36,595 bases of DNA from a bacterium (GTDB taxonomy: Bacteria; UBP6; UBA1177): positions 1-36,595 of the forward strand of contig JAGCNV010000075.1 of NCBI GenBank assembly GCA_017645765.1. The letters are read 5' to 3'. Below the pieces are notes generated by a model. It had not been told where the DNA came from and searched no databases. It saw nothing but the letters and a program-made list of their open reading frames with translations. A program made the translations under genes and the position numbers. Position 1 is the first letter of the stretch; the number at the start of each line of letters is the position of its first letter. Below, piece after piece: positions 7,807 through 16,170 of this stretch.

Positions 7807-7886
7807 CAATAAGATCAAATAGTTATAAAGTTTTTCGGGGGGGGTAATTTTTTTTCAATAAAAATCGAATTTTGTGGTACTAAATA
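7807..7886 (+). promoter_or_regulatory. Duplicated upstream region of the Cys-rich paralogues, now fused to a gene fragment
   Basis: CAATAAGATCAAATAGTTAT, a run of eight Gs, TTTTTTTTCAATAAAAATCG and GTACTAAATA repeat, in order, the upstream region of the gene at 6118 (5990-6071). The match stops inside the ACTAAATATATG core and passes directly into the 3' part of the coding sequence, marking a deletion junction near 7886. Confidence 0.6.
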
Positions 7887-7887
7887 A

Positions 7888-8118
7888 GAAACCTGTGAAA
7901 ACAAAGAATGTTGCAGCGCGTGCGGGCTTGACGAGAGCGAATGGATGGATGGTGTCTCAGAAGAAGATGCTGACGCTGCAAATACCGAAGCTCCGACAAC
8001 CGGTGCAACGCCGGAAGATACTACGGACGGTGATTCTGCACCCGCAACCGATTCTGGATCTCCAGCAGAAAACAAAGAAGAAAGCAAATCCGACGGCTGT
8101 TCGATGCTCTTCATCTAA
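7888..8118 (+). pseudogene. Remnant of a third Cys-rich exported paralogue (5' part deleted)
   Basis: The frame ending at TAA 8116-8118 encodes TCENKECCSACG, an acidic Ala/Thr/Asp linker, then DGDSAPATDSGSPAENKEESKS and the terminal SDGCSMLFI, matching the C-terminal parts of the proteins at 405 and 6118. It opens directly after an in-frame TAA (7885-7887). Signal peptide, ribosome binding site and the N-terminal two thirds are missing. The promoter-proximal region of a paralogue sits right before it, so one internal deletion of roughly 0.7 kb explains the structure. An internal ATG at 7945 lacks a convincing ribosome binding site. Confidence 0.7.
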
Positions 8119-8171
8119 TTTCCCGAATTTTTTTAAGAATCAAAAAATATCTAAGATTTTTGCTGTGAAAT

Positions 8172-9608
8172 CTACTTTGCGTCGGGACGGTTGACTTTCT
8201 GGTGATAATCTTCAGGTTTGTACTGATATTTCAGGTTGAAGCAGGCAAAACAGAAATCGTCGAAATTGTGTAAGATCTTGCCGAAATCGGCGATTTCGAT
8301 GTGCTTCAGCGAATCGGCGCCTAAGTATTCGCAGATCTCGTCGTGGCTTTTTACTGCCGCGATAAGTTCGTTTTTAGTCGGAGTGTCGATGCCGTAGTAG
8401 CAGCTTCCGATGACTTTCGGAGAACCGATCCTGATGTGTATCTCCCTTGCGCCGGCATTTCTCAGCATTCTCGTGATTTTGCGGAGAGTGGTGCCGCGGA
8501 CGATGGAGTCGTCGACAAGAACGACTTTTTTGCCTTCGAAGAAGTCGGGAAGGGGATTGAATTTGTGGCGGACGCCTTCATCGCGCTGTTTCTGGTCGGG
8601 TTTCGTGAAAGTCCTGCCGACATAGTGGTTTCTCAGAAGTCCCATGTCGAAAGAGAGTTTCGCGCTCTGAGCGTAGCCTAAAGCGACGAAGTTCGAGGAG
8701 TCCGGAACAGCCATTACGACCGTGTCGTCGCCGAAACCGAGTTCTTTATCGTAATCTGAAAGCTGTGCGCCGATCTTTTTGCGGACATCGTAGACTTTTT
8801 CGCCGAAAACTTTCGTGTCGGGGCGCGAGAAGTAGATGAGTTCGAACACGCAGTGCTGTGTTTTGCCGGCGTTTACTGCGACCGTGACCATCGGTTTGCC
8901 TTTTTCGAGCCTGATTATCTCGCCGGGGCGCATTTCTCTGATCATTCTTGCTCCGACTATGCCGAAAGCGCAGCTTTCAGATGCGAGGACTACGCCTTCC
9001 GACGGAATTTCGCCGTTCAGGTCGGCTTCGTCGTTGAGAGTTCCGATGACGTAAGGCCTGTATCCGTGCGGATCGCGGAATCCGAACATTTTGTCGCGGT
9101 ACATCAGAATTGACGAAAACGCTCCTTTGAGCTGTTTCTGCGCTTCGATTATCGAATCTTCGATCGTAAGTTTTTTGTGAAGAAGGTAGAATGCGATGAG
9201 TCTGCCGATAAGTTCGCCGTCGTTGTCGCTTTTGAAGGTGAAGCCGTAGTCGTTCTCAAGCCACGTGCGGATTTCGTAGTAGTTGATGATGTCTCCGTTG
9301 CTGCATATCGCGAGGTGCGGCCCTTCTGGAAGCTCGATAACATGCGGCTGGCTGTTGGTTTCGTCGCTTTTTCCCGCAGTCGGGTAGCGGACGTGACCGA
9401 TGGCGATGTTTCCGCTGTATTTCTTGAGTATCTCTTCCGTCAGAACGTTTTTGACAAGTCCCATTCCTTTGTAGCAGAAGATGTTTCCGCGCTCGTTTCT
9501 TGCCGCCAGACCGCAGCTTTCCTGACCTCTGTGCTGAATTGAAAAAAGGAGTTCCGCAACGAGGGTTTCACTGTCTGAAACATTGAAGACACCGGCTATA
9601 CCGCACAC
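8172..9608 (-). CDS. purF: Amidophosphoribosyltransferase (glutamine PRPP amidotransferase)
   Basis: This enzyme makes 5-phosphoribosylamine from PRPP and glutamine, the first committed step of purine synthesis. I choose the GTG at 9608: it follows GGGAGG at the right distance and places Cys2 at the processed N-terminus (V/M-CGIAGVF), the Ntn-hydrolase glutamine-amidotransferase nucleophile. The product is 478 residues, normal for the family. The PRPP-binding motif VVLVDDSIVRGTT is at about 362-374. Cysteines at 253, 403, 453 and 456 (the last two in CFAC) match the four-cysteine pattern of the [4Fe-4S]-type enzyme known from Bacillus. It is a stand-alone minus-strand gene; no other pur gene is visible. 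Confidence 0.95.
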   Translation of the reverse strand: MCGIAGVFNVSDSETLVAELLFSIQHRGQESCGLAARNERGNIFCYKGMGLVKNVLTEEILKKYSGNIAIGHVRYPTAGKSDETNSQPHVIELPEGPHLAICSNGDIINYYEIRTWLENDYGFTFKSDNDGELIGRLIAFYLLHKKLTIEDSIIEAQKQLKGAFSSILMYRDKMFGFRDPHGYRPYVIGTLNDEADLNGEIPSEGVVLASESCAFGIVGARMIREMRPGEIIRLEKGKPMVTVAVNAGKTQHCVFELIYFSRPDTKVFGEKVYDVRKKIGAQLSDYDKELGFGDDTVVMAVPDSSNFVALGYAQSAKLSFDMGLLRNHYVGRTFTKPDQKQRDEGVRHKFNPLPDFFEGKKVVLVDDSIVRGTTLRKITRMLRNAGAREIHIRIGSPKVIGSCYYGIDTPTKNELIAAVKSHDEICEYLGADSLKHIEIADFGKILHNFDDFCFACFNLKYQYKPEDYHQKVNRPDAK

Positions 9609-9771
9609 ATTAACCTCCCAAAAAAGAAAAATTCGCGCGACTTTACATTTAAAAAGTTTTTTTTGCAAGATGCGGAAAGAATAAAATGAATTTTTGTTTT
9701 TTCCGGTGTTTTGGGTACAATATTCGGTTTTGAGTTGGTAGTGGTATTTTTATTTCTTATAGGAGGATTAA

Positions 9772-12700
9772 ATGAAAAAATTCATGGCGGCAGCACTCGT
9801 TCTGATGCTGCTTTTATTTGCTGCATGCAGCGACGGGAAAACATCGGAAGAGATAAGTGATGACGATTCCGATACTTCGGATACCGATTCGCCGGATGAC
9901 GGCGACACAGAACCGACTGAACCAACGGAACCTACGGAACCTACAGAGCCGACAGAACCTACGGAACCTACTGAACCGACTGAACCTACGGAACCTACTG
10001 AACCTACGGAACCGACTGAACCAACAGAGCCGACTGACACCGTGATCAATGTCAAAGATGTTCCTGAAACTGTTGACTGCCATGAACTTCCGGCACTTTC
10101 AAGCGGTGTCTGCGAAGTCAAAAAAGGAAACGGCGCGAAACTTATAAAAGGTAATGTTCTTTCAGGAAACAAGGCTTATATCGGCGGCGAAGTGCTGATA
10201 GGAGATGACGGTTTCATAAAATGCGCCGGCTGTGACTGCCCGGCTGAAGGCGCAACTGAAATTACCTGTCCGGGAGCAACGGTAACTCCGGCTCTGATAA
10301 ACGGCCACGACCATTTGGGCTATGTCAAGCACAAACCGAGTGACTGGGGTGATGAGAGATTTGCTCACCGCCACGAGTGGAGAAGAGGCAAGAACGGTCA
10401 TACAAATCTGCAGGACAGGGACCATATCGAGGGTAAATCTTCCAAAGAGCAGAAACAGTGGGCGGAACTCCGTCAGCTTATGTCGGGAACTCTCGCGATT
10501 GCAGGAAGCGGCGGCGCGGAAGGTTTCCTGAGAAATATTGACCAGAATTTCATGGAAACTTTCGGTCTCGGCGGAATGGAAGTCAACTACCAGACTTTCC
10601 CGCTCGGCGATTCAAACGGATTCATGGCTGACAGCGGCTGCGAATACAACAACATGAGAGATGAAAAAGACCTCGATCACGACTGCTACCTTCCGCACGT
10701 TTCTGAAGGAATCAACAAAGCGGCAAGAAACGAATTTCTGTGCCTCTCAGGCAGTCAGGAAGGAGCGATCAACATTGTGAAAGAAAATTCGGCTTTCGTT
10801 CACTCTGTCGGAATAAATGCGGAAGACGGAAAAAAACTTGCGGACGGCAAAACTGCGGTAATCTGGTCTGCGAGAACCAATGTTTCGCTTTACGGAAACA
10901 CCGCTCCCGTTACGATGCTCAAAAATCAGGGCGTTCTCATCGGACTCGGCACAGACTGGCTTCCGAGCGGCTCGATGCATATTCTGAGAGAGCTTGCATG
11001 CGTTGATTATCTCAACAAAAATCACTTCAACAACACTTTCTCAGATTATGAAATCTGGAAAATGGCAACATCCAACAATGCTGCTGCACTCAGGATCCTC
11101 GATGCTACCGGCGCGATCCGTCCCGGACTTATCGGCGACATAGTCGTTTTTGACGCGAAAGGTGTAGACAACCCGTACAGAGCTGTCATTGCAGGACATG
11201 AGAAGAAAGTTGCTCTCGTTCTCAGAGGCGGCCAGGTGTTCTACGGCGATGAGAATGTTGTTACTGCACTTGATTCAGCAAATGAATGCGAGAAACTTTC
11301 AGTATGCGATGTCAATAAGAAAGTGTGCGTAAAGGAAACAGGCATGAACTTATCAACATTGCAGAGCAAAAACAGTGACCAGTACAAACTTTTCTACTGC
11401 GGAACTCCCGACGACGAGCCGACATGCGTTCCTCAGCGTACAAGAAGCGAGGATGAGGAGCATCCTTACTCCGGCCCGAAAGAAGGAGACAAGGACGGTG
11501 ACGGCATAAAAGACAGCGATGACAACTGCCCGGAAATTTTCAATCCGATCCGCCCGCTTGACGGCAACAAACAGGCTGATTCGGATAACGACGGAGTTGG
11601 TGATGCATGCGATCCGTGCCCGCTTGCAAAAGACACTGACAACTGCAAAGCTGTAAATCCTTTTGACGAGGATGGCGACGGAATTCTCAACGCACTTGAC
11701 AACTGCCCGTTTGACAGCAATCCTGCTCAGGAAGATAAAGACGGAAACGGAATAGGTGATGCTTGTGATGTAAATGCGGTCACGATTTATGAAATCAAGC
11801 AGAAAAATGTTTCTGAAGGCACTCTGGTTAAAGTCGAGGGAATTGTCACGGCATATAAAGACAAAAATTTCTTCATGCAGATCGATCCGGCTGACCATGA
11901 CAGCACTTTGAAAGAGCAGTTCAGCGGAATTTATGTCTACAAATCGACTGCTGCCGTAAAAGTAGGTGATAAAGTCAGAGTTTCAGGAAAAGTTATGAAC
12001 TACTATGACCAGCTCCAGATTGCTAATATCGAAAATGTCGAAGTTGTAGCGGCAAATAAAGGTGTTCCTGCTTTTGTCACTGTCGATCCGGCAAAAGTAA
12101 AAGACGACGGTGCACAGAAGGATGCCTACAACGGTGTTCTTGTAAAAGTCGAAAATGTCGATGTCACCGAAGCGGCTGACAAATACCATGTTTTCGGCGT
12201 AGCAAACGGACTTAAAGTCGATGACGATTTCTATTCGTACACAGATCCGGCAGTCGGAACACATTTTGATTTAATCAGCGGCGTTCTGGCTTACACTTTC
12301 AACCACTCAAAGATTCTTCCGAGATCGGCAGACGATTTTGGCATCGATCGCTGCAAAAATGCCGGCTGTGACGCCTCCTACTCGGAGTGCAATCCGGATA
12401 CCGGAAACTGTGATGCGCTTCCTGGATTCTGTGTCGGAAACGACGACTGCGAGACCGGATATGTCTGCAACGCAGCGCATACCTGTGAGGTCAAGACATG
12501 CGCCGGCGACAGCGACTGCGAGACCTATGAAAAGTGCGGCGAAGGCAGTGTCTGCGAGCTTCTCGAAGGCAGGTGCGTGCATAACACCGACTGCGCTGCG
12601 AACGAGTTCTGCAACAGCTCGAACGAGTGTGAAGGAGCAAAAATTGTTATGAACGGCGGTTTCGAAAGCGGCGATCTGACAGGCTGGAAGGGTAGTAAAA

Positions 12701-13092
12701 CGAATATTTCGGACATCAACATCGAAGTTGTGACCGGCAATGCCAGAACGGGAACATACTCGGTTAAACTTACGGGTATCGCAAGCGACAATAAACGCTT
12801 CACGACTCAGTCGATAGCTCTCACGGCGGGAGATTACACCTGCGAGGCTTATGCGAAAGGAACCGCAGAGAGTGCAGCTTTAAGAGTTTACTCGACAAAT
12901 GTTCAGGGCAACAGCACCGGCTACTACCCGGCATCAAACTTCTGGACTGAAATCAATTCAAACGACTGGACAAAACTCTCGATGACTTTCAAACTGAATG
13001 CAGATGACAACGATGTCCAGATCATTCTTTTCGATTCGAAAGGTGACGGACTTCTTACCTATTTCGATGATGTCTTCTGCACGCAAAATTAG
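9772..13092 (+). CDS. Multidomain lipoprotein with TEP repeat, amidohydrolase, TSP3, OB-fold and lectin-like domains
   Basis: The 1106-residue product starts at ATG 9772 behind AGGAGG, with a lipobox LLFAAC. An acidic stretch and a (T-E-P)n spacer (about residues 46-88) lead to a metal-dependent amidohydrolase domain (about 115-505). Its conserved metal/catalytic positions appear as H179 and H181 in GHDH, H309 (YLPH), H344 (FVHS) and D395 (GTDW), with a closing GLIGDIVVFDA. Then come two thrombospondin type 3 calcium repeats (DGDGIKDSDDNCP, DEDGDGILNALDNCP), an OB-fold segment (EGTLVKVEGIVTAYKDKNFF), a Cys-rich region and a C-terminal jelly-roll-like domain opening NGGFESGDLTGW, typical of carbohydrate-binding modules. 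It should be anchored in the envelope; the substrate is unknown. The enzyme domain in such a surface lipoprotein is unusual. Confidence 0.8.
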   Translation: MKKFMAAALVLMLLLFAACSDGKTSEEISDDDSDTSDTDSPDDGDTEPTEPTEPTEPTEPTEPTEPTEPTEPTEPTEPTEPTEPTEPTDTVINVKDVPETVDCHELPALSSGVCEVKKGNGAKLIKGNVLSGNKAYIGGEVLIGDDGFIKCAGCDCPAEGATEITCPGATVTPALINGHDHLGYVKHKPSDWGDERFAHRHEWRRGKNGHTNLQDRDHIEGKSSKEQKQWAELRQLMSGTLAIAGSGGAEGFLRNIDQNFMETFGLGGMEVNYQTFPLGDSNGFMADSGCEYNNMRDEKDLDHDCYLPHVSEGINKAARNEFLCLSGSQEGAINIVKENSAFVHSVGINAEDGKKLADGKTAVIWSARTNVSLYGNTAPVTMLKNQGVLIGLGTDWLPSGSMHILRELACVDYLNKNHFNNTFSDYEIWKMATSNNAAALRILDATGAIRPGLIGDIVVFDAKGVDNPYRAVIAGHEKKVALVLRGGQVFYGDENVVTALDSANECEKLSVCDVNKKVCVKETGMNLSTLQSKNSDQYKLFYCGTPDDEPTCVPQRTRSEDEEHPYSGPKEGDKDGDGIKDSDDNCPEIFNPIRPLDGNKQADSDNDGVGDACDPCPLAKDTDNCKAVNPFDEDGDGILNALDNCPFDSNPAQEDKDGNGIGDACDVNAVTIYEIKQKNVSEGTLVKVEGIVTAYKDKNFFMQIDPADHDSTLKEQFSGIYVYKSTAAVKVGDKVRVSGKVMNYYDQLQIANIENVEVVAANKGVPAFVTVDPAKVKDDGAQKDAYNGVLVKVENVDVTEAADKYHVFGVANGLKVDDDFYSYTDPAVGTHFDLISGVLAYTFNHSKILPRSADDFGIDRCKNAGCDASYSECNPDTGNCDALPGFCVGNDDCETGYVCNAAHTCEVKTCAGDSDCETYEKCGEGSVCELLEGRCVHNTDCAANEFCNSSNECEGAKIVMNGGFESGDLTGWKGSKTNISDINIEVVTGNARTGTYSVKLTGIASDNKRFTTQSIALTAGDYTCEAYAKGTAESAALRVYSTNVQGNSTGYYPASNFWTEINSNDWTKLSMTFKLNADDNDVQIILFDSKGDGLLTYFDDVFCTQN
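9909..10037 (+). repeat. In-frame 9-bp repeat encoding Thr-Glu-Pro
   Basis: About fourteen tandem units of the form ACNGARCCN (Glu-Pro-Thr in register) with synonymous variation encode the TEP spacer of the lipoprotein. Unit length is a multiple of three, so copy-number change would lengthen or shorten the spacer without a frameshift. Confidence 0.85.
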
Positions 13093-13210
13093 TTCCCTGG
13101 GTGTTTTTTTAGCAAAAATCCACTTTAAAAACTTTTTTAACCCAATTCTCTATTGTAAAAAAATTTTACATTGTTTTTACTGAAAAACCCAATTAAATCA
13201 AGTGTTTGTT

Positions 13211-13227
13211 TTGGCATATTTTTTGCT
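13211..13227 (+). promoter_or_regulatory. Candidate sigma-54 (-24/-12) promoter
   Basis: TTGGCATATTTTTTGCT matches the sigma-54 consensus TTGGCACR-N4-TTGCW, with GG and GC dinucleotides at the exact required spacing. It lies 42 nt before ATG 13269. This would make the aminotransferase gene dependent on an enhancer-binding activator. No activator site was recognised, and AT-rich DNA can produce such matches by chance. Confidence 0.4.
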
Positions 13228-13268
13228 TGCTTTAGCCGATTTTTTGTTTTTTAACTTAGGGAAAAAAG

Positions 13269-14399
13269 ATGAAAGGAACTGCTTGTTACAGTAAGACTGA
13301 AAGAAATTTTGCTTCCGATTTTATAGAAAATTTAGAGCCTTATTCGCCGATTTCGAGCCGCGACAAAATCGTTTCCGGGCTTGCCAACTGCGATCTTCCG
13401 CCGCTCAAGCTCGATTGGAATGAATCGACTTTGCCGCCCTCAGTTGCAGTTAAAAACGCGATAATAAATGCTCTCGCATGCAACGACAATCTGCTAAACT
13501 GGTATCCTGAGCTTTCAAGCAAGGAACTCCGCCGCAAACTCGCAGCTTATTCAGGGCGTGCGATGGAAGAGATCCTCGTCACGAACGGAAGCGACGATGC
13601 TCTTGATCTCATCTGCAAAGTTTTCCTTGATCCGAAAGACGAAGTAGTCGTTCCTTATCCGACTTACACCCACTTTCTGACCTACATCCACACACGCGGC
13701 GCAGTCGTTAAAAAGGTCGAAACTCCTGATCCTTTCAAGCCGGACATTGCTTCAGTCCTTGAAAATGTAACACCTGCAACAAAAATGATTTATATCGTAA
13801 ACCCGAACAATCCGACGGGGGTTCTTCTTTCAAAACAGCAGATAGCAACACTCTGCTCGATTGCGAGCCACTGCGTCGTTATCGTTGACGAGGCTTACTA
13901 CGAATTTGCGGGCGAAACGGTTCTCGACCTCATAGATACCTATCCGAATCTCATCGTAACGAGAACTTTTTCGAAAGCGTGGGCTCTTGCGGGCTTAAGA
14001 GTAGGGTATCTTCTCACGAATCTTTCGCTTATTGCGCAGCTTTCGAAGGTTCTCAACCCGAAAAGCGTCAGCGTTCTTGCCCAGATCGCGGCTACTGCGG
14101 CACTTGACGACAAGCAGTATATGGAAAAATACGTGACAGACGTCAGAAACAGCAAAATTGCGATGCTCGATTTCTTCCGCAACCGTGGTATCACCGCTTT
14201 CGACAGCAAGGCGAACTACATCATGGTTCAGCATCCGCACCTGCCGAAACTCCTTGAGGAAATGGAAAAAGAGAACATTTTTGTCCGCGACAGGAGTTCT
14301 TTCAAAATGCTTCCGGGCTTCTTCAGAGTCACTTTAGGCGACCATCTCCAGACCGAAGACTTTCTTGCCAGAATGGATAGAGTCCTCGACAGAGTATAA
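13269..14399 (+). CDS. hisC: Histidinol-phosphate aminotransferase-like class I/II PLP enzyme
   Basis: The 376-residue product belongs to fold-type I aminotransferases of the HisC branch. LDWNES near residue 48, the NWYPELSSKELRR segment, the VTNGSDDAL phosphate-binding turn (104-112), IVNPNNPTG (176-184), D207 in VDEAYYEF, and the Schiff-base lysine K236 in TFSKAWALAGLRVGY are all present. HisC converts imidazole-acetol phosphate and glutamate to histidinol phosphate in histidine synthesis. No other his gene is nearby, so a role with aromatic or other amino acids is possible. AGGG precedes the ATG. A candidate sigma-54 promoter lies upstream. Confidence 0.85.
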   Translation: MKGTACYSKTERNFASDFIENLEPYSPISSRDKIVSGLANCDLPPLKLDWNESTLPPSVAVKNAIINALACNDNLLNWYPELSSKELRRKLAAYSGRAMEEILVTNGSDDALDLICKVFLDPKDEVVVPYPTYTHFLTYIHTRGAVVKKVETPDPFKPDIASVLENVTPATKMIYIVNPNNPTGVLLSKQQIATLCSIASHCVVIVDEAYYEFAGETVLDLIDTYPNLIVTRTFSKAWALAGLRVGYLLTNLSLIAQLSKVLNPKSVSVLAQIAATAALDDKQYMEKYVTDVRNSKIAMLDFFRNRGITAFDSKANYIMVQHPHLPKLLEEMEKENIFVRDRSSFKMLPGFFRVTLGDHLQTEDFLARMDRVLDRV

Positions 14400-14516
14400 A
14401 AACATTTCCAGAAACTAAAAATTACACCGTTTAAAAATTTACCAATAAAATTTTAAAAATATTTGTATATTATAGATACTTGAGTAATATTCTGCGTCTG
14501 ATTGTGAAGGGGGATC

Positions 14517-15740
14517 ATGGCTTCGGGAATTTTTAACAAGAATCTGGTTTTGGTTGTTTCGGGCGGTATTGCGGCCTATAAATCGGTTTGTCTTCTGCGT
14601 GAACTTACCAAACTTGGCGCTTCTGTCCAGGTCGTAGGAACTGCTAACTCGCTGAATTTTATAGGAAAATCAACTTGGGAGGCACTTTCCGGCAAAACTC
14701 CGCTCTTTGATTCTTTTGAGACTTTTGATTCTTCAAAAATCACCCACATCACACTGGCTCAGGATGTTGACGCAGTTATCGTTGCTCCCGCTACGGCGAA
14801 TATTATCGCAAAGGCTGCGTGCGGAATCGCTGACGATCTTGCTTCGACAATTCTTTCGGCGGCGACTGCTCCAGTTCTTTTCGCTCCGGCGATGAATACG
14901 GCGATGTTCGAGAATCCTGCAAATCTTGAAAATATCGAACGGCTGAAAAAGCGCGCAAATGTTTATTTCGCAGATCCTGAAAGCGGCTGCCTTGCCTGCG
15001 GAACGAGCGGAAAAGGGCGAATGGCCGGGCCTGAAGAGATAATTTTCAAACTTGAAGAAATTTTCTATCCCGTAAAACACAGCGGCTTAAAGTGGCTTGT
15101 CACCGGCGGCGCGACGCGGGAATACCTCGATCCGGTACGTTTTGTCACGAACGGTTCTTCGGGGAAAACCGGTTTCGCTGTTTCGGAAGCGGCTTTGAAA
15201 TCGGGCGGAGATGTAACTTTCATCGGTGTGAATGCAGAGCCGAAAATCAATCCGGGATATTCTGTGATAAAGACTGTGACTGCGGCTGAAACTGCTGAAA
15301 CAGTTGAAAAAAACGTCAAAGATGCCGATATTTTCGTTATGAGTGCGGCTATTGCAGACTATTCGCCGAAGAAAAGCGCACAGAAGATCAAAAAGGGTGA
15401 AAACTCGATAACTGCTGAATTTTTCAGGACAAAAGACATTCTTACGGAATCGGTTAACTGGACAAAACCGGGTGCAGTGAGGATAGGTTTTGCCGCTGAA
15501 ACGGAAAATCTTGAAGAAAACGCGCGGAAAAAACTTGAGAAAAAGCAGCTTGATTTTGTTGTCGCAAACCAGGTTTCAACTGAATTTAATCCTTTCGGTG
15601 CCGACACGAACACGGTAAAAATCGTTTTTGCGGACCGGGTTGAAGAGTTTAAAAATATAGAAAAATCGCAACTTGCCGATATTATTGTTAAAAATGCCTT
15701 AAATCTGTATGGGGTGAAATGCAATGGCGGAAAAAACTAA
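14517..15740 (+). CDS. coaBC: Bifunctional phosphopantothenoylcysteine decarboxylase / phosphopantothenate-cysteine ligase
   Basis: This 407-residue enzyme couples cysteine to 4'-phosphopantothenate (CoaB) and decarboxylates the product to 4'-phosphopantetheine (CoaC, FMN-dependent). The CoaC half shows GGIAAYKS, the active-site H77, PAMN (124-127) and SGCLACGTSGKGRM with Cys158/Cys161. The CoaB half begins near 190 with WLVTGGATREYLDPVRFVTN and contains SAAIADYSPKKSAQKIKKGE. Length is normal. GGGGGATC precedes the ATG. Its 3' end overlaps the next gene by 17 nt, so it heads a compact transcription unit that also includes coaD. Confidence 0.95.
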   Translation: MASGIFNKNLVLVVSGGIAAYKSVCLLRELTKLGASVQVVGTANSLNFIGKSTWEALSGKTPLFDSFETFDSSKITHITLAQDVDAVIVAPATANIIAKAACGIADDLASTILSAATAPVLFAPAMNTAMFENPANLENIERLKKRANVYFADPESGCLACGTSGKGRMAGPEEIIFKLEEIFYPVKHSGLKWLVTGGATREYLDPVRFVTNGSSGKTGFAVSEAALKSGGDVTFIGVNAEPKINPGYSVIKTVTAAETAETVEKNVKDADIFVMSAAIADYSPKKSAQKIKKGENSITAEFFRTKDILTESVNWTKPGAVRIGFAAETENLEENARKKLEKKQLDFVVANQVSTEFNPFGADTNTVKIVFADRVEEFKNIEKSQLADIIVKNALNLYGVKCNGGKN

Positions 15741-16170
15741 CGATAAAAATCTGACTTCGACTCAGGAAGATTACCTTGAGGCGATTCTTGAGCTTACCGA
15801 AAAAAGGGTTGTTGCAAGAAATATGGAGCTTTCGAGCAAACTCGGTGTACGCCGTGCTACAGTCACGAGAGCACTCAAGCTTCTGACCCAGAAAGGGCTT
15901 GTCAACCACGAAATGAACGGGTATGTCACTCTGACTGATGAAGGAAAGGCTATCGCTCAGGATATTCTGGCTCGTCATGAGCTTTTCAGGCATTTTTTCA
16001 GAGATATTCTCAATCTCGAAGAGGATGAAGCCGATGAAATCGCCTGCAAGATTGAGCACACGGTTTCCGGGAATGCTCTGAAAAAGTTCAGGCTTTTCAT
16101 AAAACGTGCCGATGAATGCGAGGGCAAATGCCCGAATTCATTGAAATTAAAGAAGGAAGAGGCGGAATAA
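15724..16170 (+). CDS. DtxR/MntR-family metal-responsive transcriptional regulator
   Basis: The 148-residue protein has an N-terminal winged helix (TSTQEDYLEAILEL, then RNMELSSKLGVRRATVTRALKLL split across helices 2 and 3) and a short dimerisation/metal domain with HELFRHFFRDIL and EADEIACKIEHTVS. These correspond to the His/Glu/Cys metal-site positions of MntR and DtxR. Family members repress manganese or iron uptake when metal-bound. There is no C-terminal SH3-like domain, which fits the short MntR-like form. No transporter is adjacent. The start overlaps the end of coaBC, implying translational coupling. Which metal it senses cannot be decided here. Confidence 0.8.
   Translation: MAEKTNDKNLTSTQEDYLEAILELTEKRVVARNMELSSKLGVRRATVTRALKLLTQKGLVNHEMNGYVTLTDEGKAIAQDILARHELFRHFFRDILNLEEDEADEIACKIEHTVSGNALKKFRLFIKRADECEGKCPNSLKLKKEEAE

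Noticed and set aside
9768-10172. Minus-strand frame of GSVGSVGSV repeats
   Set aside because: It is the antisense reading of the in-frame TEP repeat of the lipoprotein gene.
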